This document shows positions 31,317-40,135 of a stretch of DNA of 64,000 bases, in pieces. The stretch is from positions 1 to 64,000 of the forward strand of contig CAYMEK010000014.1 in NCBI GenBank assembly GCA_964389305.1, read 5' to 3'. The notes under the pieces are model-generated. The model saw only the letters and a list, made by a program, of their open reading frames with translations, searched no databases and had not been told where the DNA came from. Position 1 is the stretch's first letter. The number at the start of each line of letters is the position of its first letter. The position numbers and the translations under genes were made by a program. Source of the stretch: CAYMEK01 sp964389305. GTDB lineage: Bacteria > Spirochaetota > Spirochaetia > SZUA-6 > DRHE01.

Positions 31317-34145
31317 CTATCCGGTCGTGCGCAGGCCCGAGGCCAGGCCCTCGATAGTGAGGCGCAGCAGATCGTGCAGCCCGTCCTCCCGCGCGTCGGT
31401 GGACGGCTCCGCCTCCGGTACAAGGGGCGGTTGCCGCATCGCGGCCGTGCCGGGCCGGCCGGATTTTTGCTGCCGCCTCCGGCTGCGCCGGCGGCGAAGG
31501 GCCTCGATCTGGATGAGGTTCAAGGGGTCGACGTTTGGATTGCGCACCTCTATGGAGTGCTCCAGCCAGGGAACGTCCGCCAGCAGGGTGGCCTGCCCCG
31601 CGGAGCGGAGCACAGCCTCGCTGCTCCTCTCGTACTCGGCGGAGATCAGCCCCCATATGCGGTCCCGAAGCTCTACCGGCTCGACCAGGGAGGCATAGCG
31701 GCAGGCCACCGGCATGTCCGCTTTGGCCAGGGCCAGGGCGGCGTTGGCCAGGACGGCCCGGAAGAAGGGCCACTCCCTGTGCATGGCCCGCAGGGTGTCC
31801 CACCCCTCGGGGTGGGAGGAGGCGTACTGCTCGGCGGCGGTACCCAGGCCGTACCAGGCCGGAAGCAGCGCCCGGCTCTGGGTCCACGAGAACACCCAGG
31901 GGATGGCCCGCAGGTCTTCCAGGGTGCGTCGGCCGTGCCGGCGGGAGGGCCGCGATGCAATGGGCAGGGTTTCGATCTCCTCCAGGGGCGTGGCCTGGCC
32001 GAAGTACTCGATGAATCCCGGTTGCCCGATCAACTCCCGATAGCGCTCCAGAGAGCTGCGGGAAAGCTCCTCCATGACCTCGAGCCACAGGGGTGAGGGC
32101 GCAGCCGGCGGCCGGCCGGTGGCCGTCAGGGTGGCCCAGACGACCTGTTCCAGGTGGCGGTAGGCGATCTGGGGGTCTCCGTAGCGGTCGGCCAGGACCT
32201 CCCCCTGCTCGGTCATACGCAGCCCCGCCGAGAAGGAATGGGGCGGCAGCGAGAGAATGGCCCGAGCCGCCGGACCGCCGCCCCTGCCCAGGGCCCCTCC
32301 CCGGCCGTGGAAGAACACGAGACGCACGCCGTGGGCCCCGGCAACGTCGCTCAGGGCGCTCTGCGCCTTGTACAGCGCCCAGGTGGCCGCCAGGTAGCCG
32401 CCGTCCTTGGTGCTGTCGGAGTAGCCCACCATGATCGTCTGAGTGTCGTCCTGGCTGCGAAGGTGCTCCCGGTATGGCCTGCAGCGGAACATCGCTTCCA
32501 ACACCCGGGGGGAGGCTGCCAGGTCCTCGATGGTCTCGAACAGAGGGATGATGCGCAGCGGCAGTACCTCACGGCGGCCGGTGATCGCCGGACAGGAAGC
32601 CAGCCACAGCACGGCGAGCACGTCGCTCAGGGCGCGGGTCATGCTGATGATGTAGCCGCCCACCGCCGCTTGGCCGAAGGCCGCGTACGCCCGCGACAGC
32701 AGCGGGAAGATGTCTGCTCGCTCCACCGTCGGCACCTCGACATCTTTCCCCAGGGTCGTCTCCAGGACAGCCGCCTTCTGCTCCTCGGGCATCTCCAGAT
32801 AGCCCTCCGCCAGCCCGGCGGCGGCCAGGAGCCGCTCCATCATTGCGGCGTTCCGCCCGGACTCCTGGCGCAGGTCCAGCGCGGCGTAGTGCAGGCCGAA
32901 GACCTCCACCCGGCATATCCAATCCGCAAGCTCGCCGCTCACGATACGCCGGCCCTTGTGGCGCTGCAGACTGGCTCGCACGGCCTGAAGGTCCTCGGAC
33001 AGCTCCACCTTGCTCCGGTAGGCGCCGCGCGGAGCGGAGTCGAGCCCTCGGACCGCGGCCGTCTGCTCCAGGCGCCACTCCACGAGGCGCAGGAAGCGCC
33101 GGTAAACCTCCTCGGGAGACACGGGCTCCAGGCGCGGCCCCGCCTCCGGGTAAAGCGCCAGGGCGCGTTCCAGCCGCTCTTCCAGCTCGGGCTCCACCGG
33201 AACCTGCTTCCGCGACGAGGACAGAGCTTCGAGGAGCAGGCGGCACTGCTGCAGGTGCGCCTGCGCGGCGGCGCGGTGCATGCGGGTCAGGGTCCGTGCC
33301 GTGATCTCCGCGGTCACGTTCGGGTTTCCGTCGCGGTCACCCCCGATCCAGGAACCGAAGCGCAGAAAGGGCTGCAGCGGAAAGTCGCTTTCCGGATACA
33401 CCCGTTTCAGGGCGCCGTAAAGGTCGCGGTACAGGTGCGGGACGACCTCCCAGAGGGTGGCGGCGAAGTACAGGCCCACCTCTACCTCCTCCAGCACCGT
33501 GGGGCGGCGCGGGCGCATCAGGTCCGTCTGCCAGAGCTCGGTCATGTAGGAGCGGGCCCGGGCTTCGAGGAACTCCCTCTCCCGGCTCAGAAGGTCCTCC
33601 TGATCCAGCTCCGCCAGGCGCTGCCGCAGCCGCCATATCTTGGTGCGGACCGTGCGGCGCTTGGCCTCCGTGGGATGAGCCGTGAAGACCAGCTCGATGG
33701 ACAGGTCGGCGAGAAGCTTGCGGACCTCGGCCGCCGACCAGCCGGCTCCGGCGAGGGCTTCCACGGCTTCGGCGACCGACTCGGAGCGCGGGGCGGGAAA
33801 CCCCGCCCGCTCCCTGTCCCGTAGCACCCGGATGCGCTCCCTGTCCTCCGCGAGGTTCGCCAGGTCGAAGAAGATGGTGAAGGCACGGGCCACCAGCTCC
33901 GCCTCGCTTTCCCGGAGGGAAGCGATACGCCTCTCCAGGCGTTCTGCCGTCCCGGCCTCGCCCCGGCGCCGCGCTCGAGCCCCCAGCCGGATCTCCTCCT
34001 CCAGGGCGTAGAGCCGCTCGCCAGCCTGCTCCCGGATCGTCTCGCCCAGGAGCTTGCCGAGGTAGTGGATCTCTTTGTCGAGGGTTTCGCTGCGGTACAC
34101 GAGCGGACTAGGAGAGACCGCCCGTCGAATCACCGCCCGCCGCAT
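31317..34145 (-). CDS. ppc: Phosphoenolpyruvate carboxylase
   Basis: The 942-residue enzyme adds bicarbonate to PEP to make oxaloacetate and so refills the TCA intermediates. Catalytic motifs are all present: the His in VFTAHPTEAKRRT, GSWIGGDRDGNPNV, the Lys in GYSDSTKDGGYLAA, and the Arg/Gly loop FFHGRGGALGRGGGP. IPWVFSWTQSRALLPAWYG and RNPNVDPLNLIQIEALRR are near the C-terminus. The usual end is NTG; here it is RTTG, so the conserved Asn is Thr. The length is a little above the 880-930 typical of bacteria. A good promoter lies about 80 bases upstream, and the gene is divergent from menG. Confidence 0.96.
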   Translation of the reverse strand: MRRAVIRRAVSPSPLVYRSETLDKEIHYLGKLLGETIREQAGERLYALEEEIRLGARARRRGEAGTAERLERRIASLRESEAELVARAFTIFFDLANLAEDRERIRVLRDRERAGFPAPRSESVAEAVEALAGAGWSAAEVRKLLADLSIELVFTAHPTEAKRRTVRTKIWRLRQRLAELDQEDLLSREREFLEARARSYMTELWQTDLMRPRRPTVLEEVEVGLYFAATLWEVVPHLYRDLYGALKRVYPESDFPLQPFLRFGSWIGGDRDGNPNVTAEITARTLTRMHRAAAQAHLQQCRLLLEALSSSRKQVPVEPELEERLERALALYPEAGPRLEPVSPEEVYRRFLRLVEWRLEQTAAVRGLDSAPRGAYRSKVELSEDLQAVRASLQRHKGRRIVSGELADWICRVEVFGLHYAALDLRQESGRNAAMMERLLAAAGLAEGYLEMPEEQKAAVLETTLGKDVEVPTVERADIFPLLSRAYAAFGQAAVGGYIISMTRALSDVLAVLWLASCPAITGRREVLPLRIIPLFETIEDLAASPRVLEAMFRCRPYREHLRSQDDTQTIMVGYSDSTKDGGYLAATWALYKAQSALSDVAGAHGVRLVFFHGRGGALGRGGGPAARAILSLPPHSFSAGLRMTEQGEVLADRYGDPQIAYRHLEQVVWATLTATGRPPAAPSPLWLEVMEELSRSSLERYRELIGQPGFIEYFGQATPLEEIETLPIASRPSRRHGRRTLEDLRAIPWVFSWTQSRALLPAWYGLGTAAEQYASSHPEGWDTLRAMHREWPFFRAVLANAALALAKADMPVACRYASLVEPVELRDRIWGLISAEYERSSEAVLRSAGQATLLADVPWLEHSIEVRNPNVDPLNLIQIEALRRRRSRRRQQKSGRPGTAAMRQPPLVPEAEPSTDAREDGLHDLLRLTIEGLASGLRTTG

Positions 34146-34222
34146 CCACAGGGTGGAGGTGGTTGAAGAGCTCGGTCATGTTCCGGTACAACGTGAAGCC
34201 GTCAACTGCCTTCATTGGGTAT

Positions 34223-34251
34223 AGTATAGTTAACTGTCACGGCAGGGTCAA
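34223..34251 (-). promoter_or_regulatory. Sigma-70 promoter for ppc
   Basis: TTGACC (34251-34246) and TATACT (34228-34223) on the minus strand are exactly 17 bases apart. The predicted start near 34216 leaves a leader of about 70 bases before ppc. Confidence 0.65.
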
Positions 34252-34268
34252 TTTTCGGAACAGGAACG

Positions 34269-35054
34269 ATGAGTCGAATCACAGCCTCTACGATCCGCGG
34301 TTTTTTCGAGCGCTCCGCCCGCACCTACGACCTGCTCAATCACCTCTTCAGCCTGAACATAGACAGACGTTGGCGGGCGGTCCTGGTGCGCTCCAGCGGG
34401 ATGGCCGCCGGTGGGGATGTGCTGGACGCCTGCTGCGGTACCGGTGACCTGGCCATCGCCTTTGCCCGGCGGCTGCCTGTGCGGGTCGTCGGGGTGGACT
34501 TCTCCGAGGGCATGCTGAGGGCGGGAAGACATAAGGTGAAGCGCCTCGGCCTGGAGGGACGCGTCGAGCTCCTGGAGGTGAACGTCCTGCGGCTTCCCTT
34601 CGCCGCCGGCCGGTTCGACGCGGCGGCGGTGGCATTCGGCCTGCGCAACGTCAGCGACCGCCTGGCGGCGCTCAGGGAGATAGTGCGGACCCTCAAGCCC
34701 GGCGCCCCTCTTCTCGTGCTGGAGTTCGCGCCACCTCCGAAGACCTTCGCGGGGCGGCTGTACCGCTTCTATCTGGGGCGGGTCATGCCCGCTATTGGGG
34801 GGCTGCTGTCCGGCGCCCCGGAAACGTACCGCTACCTCAATGCCTCGGTGCTGACCTTTCTCGAACCTTCGGAGGTAAGACGTCTGCTGGAGGCTGCGGG
34901 GCTCCGGAAGGTGAGAATGCGCTGCCTGAGCGGCGGCATCGCCTGGCTGTGGCGCGGAGTGCGCCCGACCCCCGAGGAGTCCGGAGCCCCGCCAACCGCG
35001 GAAGCGCGGCGCCCGAAGAAGCCCGAGAGAGCCTCAGAGAAGCCGTCCCGATGA
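34269..35054 (+). CDS. menG: Demethylmenaquinone methyltransferase
   Basis: The 261-residue SAM-dependent enzyme methylates demethylmenaquinone, the last step of menaquinone synthesis. UbiE/MenG marks are YDLLNHLFSLNIDRRWR near the N-terminus, the SAM loop VLDACCGTGDLA, VVGVDFSEGML, and FGLRNVSDRLAALREIVR. A typical middle part is FYLGRVMPAIGGLLSG followed by YRYLNASVLTFLEP. Since MenA is also encoded in this window and complex I is present, the quinone is likely menaquinone and not ubiquinone. AGGAACG precedes ATG 34269. The C-terminal 30 residues are charged and unrelated to the fold. Confidence 0.92.
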   Translation: MSRITASTIRGFFERSARTYDLLNHLFSLNIDRRWRAVLVRSSGMAAGGDVLDACCGTGDLAIAFARRLPVRVVGVDFSEGMLRAGRHKVKRLGLEGRVELLEVNVLRLPFAAGRFDAAAVAFGLRNVSDRLAALREIVRTLKPGAPLLVLEFAPPPKTFAGRLYRFYLGRVMPAIGGLLSGAPETYRYLNASVLTFLEPSEVRRLLEAAGLRKVRMRCLSGGIAWLWRGVRPTPEESGAPPTAEARRPKKPERASEKPSR

Positions 35055-35099
35055 GTTCTCGACCTGGGCCGCTTGTTGCGGAATAGCTTAATGCTCGCC

Positions 35100-35129
35100 T
35101 TGCCTGCGCGTCGGCTTTGTCGTTATATT
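35100..35129 (+). promoter_or_regulatory. Candidate sigma-70 promoter for the SnoaL-like gene
   Basis: TTGCCT at 35100-35105 and TATATT at 35124-35129 are 18 bases apart, about 45 bases before ATG 35174. Confidence 0.45.
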
Positions 35130-35173
35130 TCTAGCTTGTCGAGCAGAACAGCATTTGCGATGAGGCCCGGGCC

Positions 35174-35944
35174 ATGAAAGCAGAGAACGAGCGAATATCC
35201 TCCTACTTTCCACTCCTGATCGCCGGCCGGGGGGAGGAGCTCCTGGGGCTCTTCGACGGTACGCCGCGTGTAGATGACCCCCGCGGCGGTCGTGTCCGGG
35301 GACGGGCGGATTTCACCGCTTTTGTTGACGACTCCCACCGCTGGCTGTCCGAGCACAGGGCGCGGCTGAGTTCGTTCCGCCCAACCCGAACGGAGGGCCG
35401 CACGGTGGTGGAGTCCGTCCTGGACCTGGATTCCGGCGCGGTGTCCCTCCCGGTAGCGGTAGTCGGAGAGCAGGGCGCCGCCGGATTGTCAGCTGTGCGG
35501 GTTTATTACAGCATGTGGCCGCTCACCGGAAAACACCAGCTGCGCCGGTCGCCACTTGAAGTCGATTCGCAGATAGAGATCCCCGATGTCGTGGGCCGCT
35601 ACCAACGTGCTCTGGCTGAGGGCAGCCTGGAGGAGGTGCTCAGCCTCTTCGAGCAGAACGGCTACGCCCGAGAGCCGGCCGGCGCAGGTTACGTGCATCG
35701 CGGTCCGGAGGAGCTGAGGGAGTTCTACGGCGGTTTGTTCGACATAGGGCCGATCCGCCTGGGCCACTGCGCTGTTACCGATGACGGTGTGTGCTGCTGT
35801 ATCGAGTATGTCATGTCCGGCCGCTGGGGAGGGATGGAGTTGGAGCCTCAGGGAGGGATAGCCGTGTACGAGCGCAGTCCGGGCGGCCTTCTGGCCGCAG
35901 CCAGGATCTACGACGACATCAACGTGGAAGGCCAGGAGGCGTAG
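35174..35944 (+). CDS. Protein with two tandem SnoaL/NTF2-like domains
   Basis: The 256-residue protein contains two copies of a SnoaL/NTF2-like alpha+beta fold. Copy one is residues about 5-120, with ISSYFPLLIAGRGEELLGLF. Copy two is about 130-250, with VVGRYQRALAEGSLEEVLSLF and a following RGPEELREFYGG. In each, a helix pair is followed by a D/G-rich turn and a curved sheet. Such proteins include ketosteroid isomerases, polyketide cyclases and many of unknown role. No catalytic Asp/His pair can be assigned safely. It has no signal peptide, so it is likely cytoplasmic. Confidence 0.75.
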   Translation: MKAENERISSYFPLLIAGRGEELLGLFDGTPRVDDPRGGRVRGRADFTAFVDDSHRWLSEHRARLSSFRPTRTEGRTVVESVLDLDSGAVSLPVAVVGEQGAAGLSAVRVYYSMWPLTGKHQLRRSPLEVDSQIEIPDVVGRYQRALAEGSLEEVLSLFEQNGYAREPAGAGYVHRGPEELREFYGGLFDIGPIRLGHCAVTDDGVCCCIEYVMSGRWGGMELEPQGGIAVYERSPGGLLAAARIYDDINVEGQEA

Positions 35945-36013
35945 GGGGATCCCTTCAGGCTTTTGGCTGGCGTCCAAACGGGATTTGGAGGGCGATCCCG
36001 AACCTCTTAATGC

Positions 36014-36450
36014 CGCCGTAGTGCCCCAGCGGGCAGCCGGATGACCTTCATGGCCGGTAATTCCCTGTTGAACGCTATTGCAGATCTGGAGAAGGCCGTG
36101 AGCGAGGCCGGAACCAGGAGCTATGCCGGATTGGTCAAGGCCGGAAAACCGACACGCTACGAAGGCGCACACAAGAACGATGTGCCGAAAGGTCTCGATA
36201 AACAGACCGGACAGGGCTACGCCCAGGTCAGGGAATGCCACAACATCCAGATGGCCGAGGTGGAGGTGAACACCGAGACCGGAGAGACCCGGGTTTTAAA
36301 AATGACGGTCGCTGTGGATGCGTGGACGATCCTCAACCCGCAGTCCTTCGAAGGGCAGCTGGAAGGGGGAAAGGACCAGGGGTCGGCTATGCGCTTCGCG
36401 AGGAGTACGTCATCGGCCGGACGACCGACTATGACGATTTCCCCTCACTG
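36014..36450 (+). pseudogene. Xanthine-dehydrogenase-type molybdenum subunit, C-terminal remnant with frameshift
   Basis: From about 36014 the frame encodes the late part of the Mo-binding subunit of a xanthine dehydrogenase-like enzyme: GSRMTFMAGNSLLNAI, GLVKAGKPTRYEG, IQMAEVEVNTETGETRVLK and SFEGQLEGGKDQG. Near 36380 the reading shifts into another frame and continues with VGYALREEYVIGRTTDY, as the family does. The N-terminal 500 or more residues are absent, as are the rest of the C-terminus and the FAD and Fe-S partners. It then runs straight into a cysteine desulfurase piece. This is a dead remnant. Confidence 0.72.
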
Positions 36451-36456
36451 GAAAGG

Positions 36457-36681
36457 CGGCGCAGCGGCAAGCCGCCCGTATATCTGGACAACGCCTGCAC
36501 GACGCTGGTCCCCCGGCAGGTCATCGCAGCCATCAACGAATATTATACGGACTATCCCTCCTGCGGCGGCAGGAGAAGTCACCACTGGTTTGCCGAAGAG
36601 CTAAACAGCCGCATCGAAGGGAATGCCGAGAGGCAGATCGAGGGCTCGCGGCGCTCATCGAGTATTATCGCCGTCTGCTGA
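36457..36681 (+). pseudogene. Cysteine desulfurase N-terminal remnant
   Basis: In the same frame as the shifted dehydrogenase piece comes a class-V aminotransferase opening: PPVYLDNACTTLVPRQVIAA, then INEYYTDYPSCGGR and SHHWFAEELNSRIEG. This is the start of an IscS/SufS-like enzyme. It stops at 36681 before the PLP lysine and active-site Cys are reached, so it has no activity. The direct fusion to the dehydrogenase remnant indicates a deletion between neighbouring genes. Confidence 0.7.
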
Positions 36682-37037
36682 AGGAGAGCTTTCCGAATGC
36701 CGGCGAGTTGGAACAACCTTCGGTTTTCGTGGAAGCCATCGGCGAGGAGATGATCAATTGCGGTGACGGCAATTACATGCAGCTCTATCTCCGGCTGACC
36801 GGCCGCCGGATCACGGATATCAGGTATCTCTGTGTCTGTGAGCCCGTTGCCAATGTTGCCGTCGAGATCTTGTGCCTGCTTGTGAAGGGAAAGACGCTGG
36901 ATGAAGCCGCAGGCCTCGGGGAGGAGCCGTTTTATCGATTTCTGGGGAGCCGGGACGAAGAGTTTCACATGAAAGTTGTGGGCCTCCTGGAGCTCCTGCG
37001 TAAGGGGATCGCAGGCTATCACAACCTAGCCGGTTAG
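36642..37037 (+). pseudogene. NifU/IscU-like scaffold domain, joined to the desulfurase remnant
   Basis: A third frame opens over the desulfurase end and codes for 131 residues resembling an IscU/NifU-type scaffold: LAALIEYYRRLLKESFPNAG, INCGDGNYMQLYLRLTG, ITDIRYLCVCEPVANVAVEI, LCLLVKGKTLDEAAG and a C-terminal KVVGLLELLRKGI. Cys residues at INC and CVC could bind a cluster. The third Cys expected near the C-terminus of classical IscU is missing. The normal start is lost or moved; TTG 36708 is the first candidate. It could be a live small protein, but its setting among two broken genes argues for decay. Confidence 0.55.
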
Positions 37038-37123
37038 AGAAAGAAATCCATCGACCCCAGGTTGCAGCGCTCTCCGAATGGCGGCGAGAGTCGGCGGCGT
37101 TTGCCCTGCCTGTGATGCGCCCT

Positions 37124-37153
37124 TTGCGCCTAACCTTAATAAAACGCTAATAT
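37124..37153 (+). promoter_or_regulatory. Candidate promoter for the nuo operon
   Basis: TTGCGC at 37124-37129 and TAATAT at 37148-37153 are 18 bases apart. The first nuo gene starts at 37268, giving a leader of about 108 bases. Confidence 0.4.
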
Positions 37154-37267
37154 AGACGGTTCGGGTTATGGCTGACTTGGGCTTCGCGCCTTTATTCTGA
37201 AAACGCATAGCCTGCATAAAAAACTCCGAGCACAGATGCGCAGGGCGCGGGAAGGGGGTAGCGAATA

Positions 37268-37657
37268 ATGCTGTGGCCGCTGGTACTATACTTCGCCGTC
37301 GTAGCTGTCACGGTTCCCGGCCTGCTCGTGGTCTCCATGTTCATAGGAGAACGGCACCGGCAGCGGGCCACGGTGCAGCCCTATGAGTCCGGGATCGCGC
37401 CCACCGGTACACTTCCCGTGCGCTTTGCCGCCAGCTACTATCTGGTGGCGGTCCTGTTCGTTCTCTTCGACGTGGAATCCATCTTCCTCTTTGCCTGGGC
37501 GATCGCCGCGCGTGAGGCAGGCTGGAAGGGATACGCAGTCATGACGGTGTTCGTGCTGCCTCTGTTCCTGCTGATCGCCTACCTCTGGCGCAACGGAGCT
37601 TTGGACTGGCGCACCGCCCGCCAGCGGGAGGACGCCCGGCTGAGAAAGGAGAGTTGA
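37268..37657 (+). CDS. nuoA: Complex I subunit A
   Basis: The 129-residue subunit has three hydrophobic helices, and the NuoA block QPYESGIAPTG follows the first. YYLVAVLFVLFDVESIFLF forms the second helix with the conserved acidic DVE. It lies at the joint of the hydrophilic and membrane arms of NADH:quinone oxidoreductase. The upstream AGGGGG site and the long leader mark this as the head of the nuo operon. The gene overlaps nuoB by a few bases or abuts it, depending on the nuoB start. Confidence 0.92.
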   Translation: MLWPLVLYFAVVAVTVPGLLVVSMFIGERHRQRATVQPYESGIAPTGTLPVRFAASYYLVAVLFVLFDVESIFLFAWAIAAREAGWKGYAVMTVFVLPLFLLIAYLWRNGALDWRTARQREDARLRKES

Positions 37658-37659
37658 GC

Positions 37660-38295
37660 ATGTTCGTGCCCCGCGGGGCAGCTCCGCCCGCAGAAATCCG
37701 AACCCCCGAGGCCCCCGCAGGCCGGCGGCCGCACGGTGGAATCGTACTTTCGACTCTGCATGCCCTCATAGGCTGGGGGAGGAAGTACTCACTGTGGCCT
37801 TTCAATTTCGGGCTTTCCTGCTGCTACGTAGAGTTGGCCACCAGCCTTACCAGCCGCTTCGACATCGCCCGTTTCGGTTCCGAGGTGATCCGGGCAAGCC
37901 CCAGAGAGGCCGACCTGATGGTCATTGCGGGAACCGTCTTCATCAAGATGGCCCCAGCGATCCGGCGGATGTATGAGCAGCTCCTGCAGCCGCGCTGGGT
38001 GATTTCTCTGGGCTCCTGCGCCAATTCCGGCGGTATGTACGATATCTACAGTGTCGTCCAGGGCGTGGACAAGATCATTCCGGTGGACGTGTATATCCCC
38101 GGATGTCCGCCGAGCCCGGACGCCTTCATGTACGGCTTGAGGCGCCTGGCGTCTCTGGTGGGCGGGGAACGGCGCCCCCTGAGCTGGGTGATCGGTCCTC
38201 AAGAAGTATATCGGCCGGAGCTGCCCTCGACGCGGGCCGAGCGCCGAGCGGGGCGGGCGGAGGAGCGCAGCCTCGAGCCCCCCGACCGGGTGTAG
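37660..38295 (+). CDS. nuoB: Complex I subunit B ([4Fe-4S] cluster N2)
   Basis: The 211-residue subunit holds the terminal cluster N2 that reduces quinone. All four ligands are visible: the tandem Cys in NFGLSCCYVELATS, one in GSCANSGGMYD, and one in IPGCPPSPDA. The N-terminal 25 residues and the C-terminal 35 residues (rich in Arg/Glu) extend beyond the core. ATG 37660 has an AAAGGAG site; TTG 37654 is also possible. It is paralogous to the EchC small subunit encoded on the opposite strand about 20 kb away, but has no GNAT domain. Confidence 0.92.
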   Translation: MFVPRGAAPPAEIRTPEAPAGRRPHGGIVLSTLHALIGWGRKYSLWPFNFGLSCCYVELATSLTSRFDIARFGSEVIRASPREADLMVIAGTVFIKMAPAIRRMYEQLLQPRWVISLGSCANSGGMYDIYSVVQGVDKIIPVDVYIPGCPPSPDAFMYGLRRLASLVGGERRPLSWVIGPQEVYRPELPSTRAERRAGRAEERSLEPPDRV

Positions 38296-38307
38296 GCGGA
38301 CCCCACT

Positions 38308-40068
38308 ATGAGCGATTCGGCGCCGTGCGGAACAAACATCCTCGAGGAGCTGAGCAGGCTTCTTGGGCCGGGAGCTCTGACTCTGCAGGAGACAAAAGAC
38401 GGCATCCCTACGGCCTGGGTCGCCGTCGACCGGCTGCTGCAGACACTCGCCTTTTTGAAAGCCGGGGTCGACAGGCCCTATCCCATGCTCTACGACCTTA
38501 CCGCCATCGACGAACGGCTGCGGCGGCATCGGGTTGGGCAGCCGGCAAGCCACTTCACCGTGGTCTACCAGCTGTTTTCCTTCGAGCGGGCCGAAGATCT
38601 GCGGCTGAAGGTCGCGCTGCTCAGCGAACAACCGCTGCTGCCCACCGTCACCGGCATCTGGCCGTGCGCCGACTGGTACGAGCGGGAGCTGTGGGACATG
38701 TTCGGCATTCGGGTGGAAGGACATCCCAACCTTCGGCGAATACTCCTTCCGCCCTGGTGGGATGGTCATCCCCTGCGCAAGGAGCACCCCGCCAGGGCAA
38801 CGGAGATGGGCATGTTCAGCATGAGCGAAGAGGAGGCGGAAGAGTATGACCGGCAGCTGGAGTTCCGGCCCGAGGAATGGGGAATGGAGGAAACGCAGGG
38901 AGACGGGGATCCTCTGTATGTAAATCTCGGACCGCAGCACCCGGGAACCCACGGCCCTCTGCGCGTGATCGCCCACATGGACGGGGAGGAGATCGCAGAT
39001 CTGGTGTGCGACATCGGCTACCACCACCGCGGCGCGGAGAAGATGGCCGAAAGGCAGAGCTGGCACACCTACATCCCCTACACCGACCGGATCGACTACC
39101 TGAGCGGCGTGATGAACAACTTTCCCTATGTGCTGGCGGTGGAAACCCTGGCGGGAATAGAGGTGCCCGAGCGGGCTCGGATGATCCGCATTATGCTGGC
39201 CGAGCTCTTCCGGATCATCAGCCACCTGGTCTACCTGGGCACGTTTTCCCAGGACGTGGGGGCCATGTCCCCGGTGTTCTACGCCTTCAACGACCGCGAG
39301 CGGGGCTTCGATATCGTGGAGGCCATTACCGGCGGCCGCATGCATCCCGGCTGGTTCCGCATCGGCGGAGTGGCGCAGGACCTGCCGCAGGGCTGGGAGA
39401 GGCTGATCGATGAGTTCCTGGTCCATATGAGGAGGCGCCTGCGGCAGTTCGACCGCATGGTGCTCCGCAACAGGATCTTCAAGGCCCGTACCGTGGGAGT
39501 CGGGGTGCTGAGCTCCCGGCAGGCGGTGGAGTGGGGAGCCACGGGTCCGATGCTCCGCGGCAGCGGCCTGGCCTGGGATTTCCGCAAGGGCAGGAGCTAC
39601 GGAGGCTACGATCAGTTCGATTTCGAGATTCCCGTGGGCAGCCGCGGGGACTGCTTCGACCGGGCGGTCGTACACCGGGAGGAGATCGAGCAGAGCCTGC
39701 GCATCATCGAGCAGTGCCGCCGCCGCATGCCCGCAGGGGCCTACAAATCCAGCCACCCTCTGGCCACTCCTCCGCTGAAGGAAAGAACGATGGAGGACAT
39801 CGAGACGCTCATCGACCACTTCCTGGCGGTGAGCTGGGGACCGGTGATCCCCCCGGGGGAGGCCTCCGTACGTACCGAGGATGCCAAGGGCAACCACAGC
39901 TACTACCTGGTGAGCGACGGGGACACGATCTCTTACCGCACCCGGATCCGCACGCCGTCCTTCGCCCACATCCAGATGGTGCCGCTGATGTGCCGGGGCA
40001 TGATGATCCCGGACGTGGCGGCCGTCCTGGGGAGCATCGATTTCGTGCTTGCGGATGTGGACCGTTGA
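38308..40068 (+). CDS. nuoCD: Complex I fused subunit C/D
   Basis: The 586-residue protein joins NuoC (about residues 1-180, with WPCADWYERELWDMFGI and HPNLRRILLPPWW) to NuoD (about 205-586, with YVNLGPQHPGTHGPL and ADLVCDIGYHHRGAEKM). The NuoD part lacks the Ni-binding Cys pairs found in the related EchE, as expected for a quinone-reducing enzyme. It ends with FVLADVDR, where NuoD has the usual GEVDR. Fusion of C and D is known in several phyla, E. coli among them. It forms the quinone-binding cavity together with NuoB. Confidence 0.93.
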   Translation: MSDSAPCGTNILEELSRLLGPGALTLQETKDGIPTAWVAVDRLLQTLAFLKAGVDRPYPMLYDLTAIDERLRRHRVGQPASHFTVVYQLFSFERAEDLRLKVALLSEQPLLPTVTGIWPCADWYERELWDMFGIRVEGHPNLRRILLPPWWDGHPLRKEHPARATEMGMFSMSEEEAEEYDRQLEFRPEEWGMEETQGDGDPLYVNLGPQHPGTHGPLRVIAHMDGEEIADLVCDIGYHHRGAEKMAERQSWHTYIPYTDRIDYLSGVMNNFPYVLAVETLAGIEVPERARMIRIMLAELFRIISHLVYLGTFSQDVGAMSPVFYAFNDRERGFDIVEAITGGRMHPGWFRIGGVAQDLPQGWERLIDEFLVHMRRRLRQFDRMVLRNRIFKARTVGVGVLSSRQAVEWGATGPMLRGSGLAWDFRKGRSYGGYDQFDFEIPVGSRGDCFDRAVVHREEIEQSLRIIEQCRRRMPAGAYKSSHPLATPPLKERTMEDIETLIDHFLAVSWGPVIPPGEASVRTEDAKGNHSYYLVSDGDTISYRTRIRTPSFAHIQMVPLMCRGMMIPDVAAVLGSIDFVLADVDR

Positions 40069-40135
40069 GAGAGGAGCCGTGCTTGAGCGGAGAGTGCCGC
40101 CTGCGGGGAGAATCGTCACCGAAAGGAGATCCGCC

